The notes below the pieces were generated by a model. That model did not search any database. It saw only the letters and a list, made by a program, of their open reading frames with translations, and was not told where the DNA came from. A stretch of 40,129 bases of DNA from an uncultured Prochlorococcus sp. (GTDB lineage: Bacteria > Cyanobacteriota > Cyanobacteriia > PCC-6307 > Cyanobiaceae), in assembly GCA_902535185.1 (NCBI GenBank), contig CACAST010000009.1:1-40129 (forward strand), written 5' to 3'. The first letter of the stretch is position 1, and each line of letters opens with the position of its first letter. The position numbers and the translations under genes are program-made. Of the stretch, positions 38,510 to 40,129 are shown piece by piece.

Positions 38510-40018
38510 TCAATTATTAAAATATTTATTAATAATTTTCAATACATTGATATAACTAGGATTTTTTTTAGAAATTTGATTACTATGTTTATTTTTTTTA
38601 AGGGCATTTTGCTCTTTGTCAATAAATAATTTCTTATAAAAGTTTTCAATATCATCAAAAAGATAATCTCCTTTTAATTTTTCATTTAGTTCGAAAGATA
38701 ATTCAGATTTCACAGATTCTTGGCAAAAATTAGTTATTTCTTCTGAACTAATTAAAACCTTATAAATTTCTTTTTTTTCTTCTGAATTAGCATTAAAGCA
38801 TAAATAAATCAGATTAATCATTGAACAATTGTTATTTTTAATTTTGAATTCTTTATAAATGTCTGGCCAAAATTTTAAAGATTTTAGACCTTCTAAACCT
38901 CCTTGACTGAGAGAGTATTTATTACACCAATCTACAAATTCTAAGACATCTTCTGGACATCTTTTGAGTTGCAAAAGCATATCTGATAAAACTTGTCCTG
39001 CTTGAAAATTCCGTGTTGGTTTTCCTTCAGTTGGTAGAGTCATACTCCCTAAGACATCAGCTTTAACAGCATTTAATTGAGAAAAAGTATAATCTCCTTT
39101 TTCACAAAATTTATCATTCATTATTTCCCTTGCACTAATTATTTCTTCACCATAACCAAGTTCTTTTAATGAAAGATATTTATTCTCTAATTTATTTTCT
39201 TTTCTAACTTTTATTGATACTAATGCGGCCTGATCTAAACATTGAGTTAACAAAATCGTATTAATGGTAGGCAGCATTCCTGGCTTATCTGAATGAAAGT
39301 TATTTACAAAACCTGCAAATATTGATGAGATATTTTTTATTGATTTTATATATTGACATTCAATATTGTGAACTCCAGGAGAAACTTGTATTTTCGGTGA
39401 TAATTGATTCAAAATACGTGCTCCTATTAATGCTGTTAGCGCATCAGGATGACAGAAATTTGCAGTAAAACTATCATTAGGATTTCGTAAAGCTCCGTGA
39501 CGATGAAATCCTGTAAAAAAAGCTAAATTTGGATATTTATTACAAAGAATAAAAGGGTTTTTATTTTTATTATCAATACAAAAAGAACCGACTAGACAAC
39601 CAAGAACCACATTGTCTCGTTTTAAATTTTTTCTGAGTTCTAAAGCATTTTTAACATCATCTTGTATGTGATTACTATTTGAAGCAAGAATAACCATCTC
39701 ACATTTCAAGAGAAGATCTTTTAGATCAAAAGACTTTATTTTCCCCTCTGAAGAATAATTTCCCATTCTCTTAATCTTTTCAATAATCTCATTATCCATA
39801 TCAGAAATAACATCATTTGAGAAAGCACCTAACAAATCTCTATCTTTCCTAGGGGCCAAGAGAATATTATTTGATTTTCCATGCATAGCACAGTTGTATG
39901 CTAGTGATGCAGGATATAAACCAACACTGTAAAATCCAACTTTGCTATTCTCTATATCTTCAATCAATGAATAAAAATATTTTTCATCTTTGATGTTTTC
40001 TACGAAATTATTCTTCAT
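38510..40018 (-). CDS. Hypothetical protein (502 aa), possibly Rossmann-fold dehydrogenase-like N-terminus
   Basis: Long ORF; KVGFYSVGLYPASLAYNCAMHGKSNNILLAPRKD and LLKCEMVILASNSNHIQDDV are G3PDH-like in layout; assignment weak. Confidence 0.6.
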   Translation of the reverse strand: MKNNFVENIKDEKYFYSLIEDIENSKVGFYSVGLYPASLAYNCAMHGKSNNILLAPRKDRDLLGAFSNDVISDMDNEIIEKIKRMGNYSSEGKIKSFDLKDLLLKCEMVILASNSNHIQDDVKNALELRKNLKRDNVVLGCLVGSFCIDNKNKNPFILCNKYPNLAFFTGFHRHGALRNPNDSFTANFCHPDALTALIGARILNQLSPKIQVSPGVHNIECQYIKSIKNISSIFAGFVNNFHSDKPGMLPTINTILLTQCLDQAALVSIKVRKENKLENKYLSLKELGYGEEIISAREIMNDKFCEKGDYTFSQLNAVKADVLGSMTLPTEGKPTRNFQAGQVLSDMLLQLKRCPEDVLEFVDWCNKYSLSQGGLEGLKSLKFWPDIYKEFKIKNNNCSMINLIYLCFNANSEEKKEIYKVLISSEEITNFCQESVKSELSFELNEKLKGDYLFDDIENFYKKLFIDKEQNALKKNKHSNQISKKNPSYINVLKIINKYFNN

Positions 40019-40129
40019 TTTTGGAAACTCTTGATAATTTTTTTAATTTCTTACCCATACCAACATTTTTCTACATTAAAGCAATTTTTGACCATAGCAA
40101 ATTATTTATTGAAAATATTGAGTTTTTTA

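Overview
AT-rich window from a marine picocyanobacterium; gene content and the DUF4278/Downstream-peptide element suggest Prochlorococcus (inferred from sequence, no search run). The dominant feature is a contiguous type IV pilus (T4P) locus of about 21.5 kb (3327-24824). It contains four PilA-like prepilins, an X/V/H/W-type minor pilin operon, pilP-M-N-O-Q-like genes, pilB-pilT-pilC, and the prepilin peptidase pilD. It also carries several unusual modular pilins: one with a Cys/Pro-rich FCELYPDDPxC repeat tail, one with an 18-bp (EEARKA)n tandem repeat tail, and a PilW-like pilin with a C-terminal region resembling a von Willebrand A domain. The locus is flanked on the left by the 3' part of a B12-dependent ribonucleotide reductase gene and a probable glutamine riboswitch (Downstream-peptide type) with a 33-aa DUF4278 ORF missing from the supplied track. 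On the right it is flanked by tRNA-Ser(TGA), followed by ordinary core genes (Tic20-like, glyoxalase-like, GMC oxidoreductase, CbiX, SulP, metA, metY). I saw no CRISPR array, rRNA, transposase or integrase.
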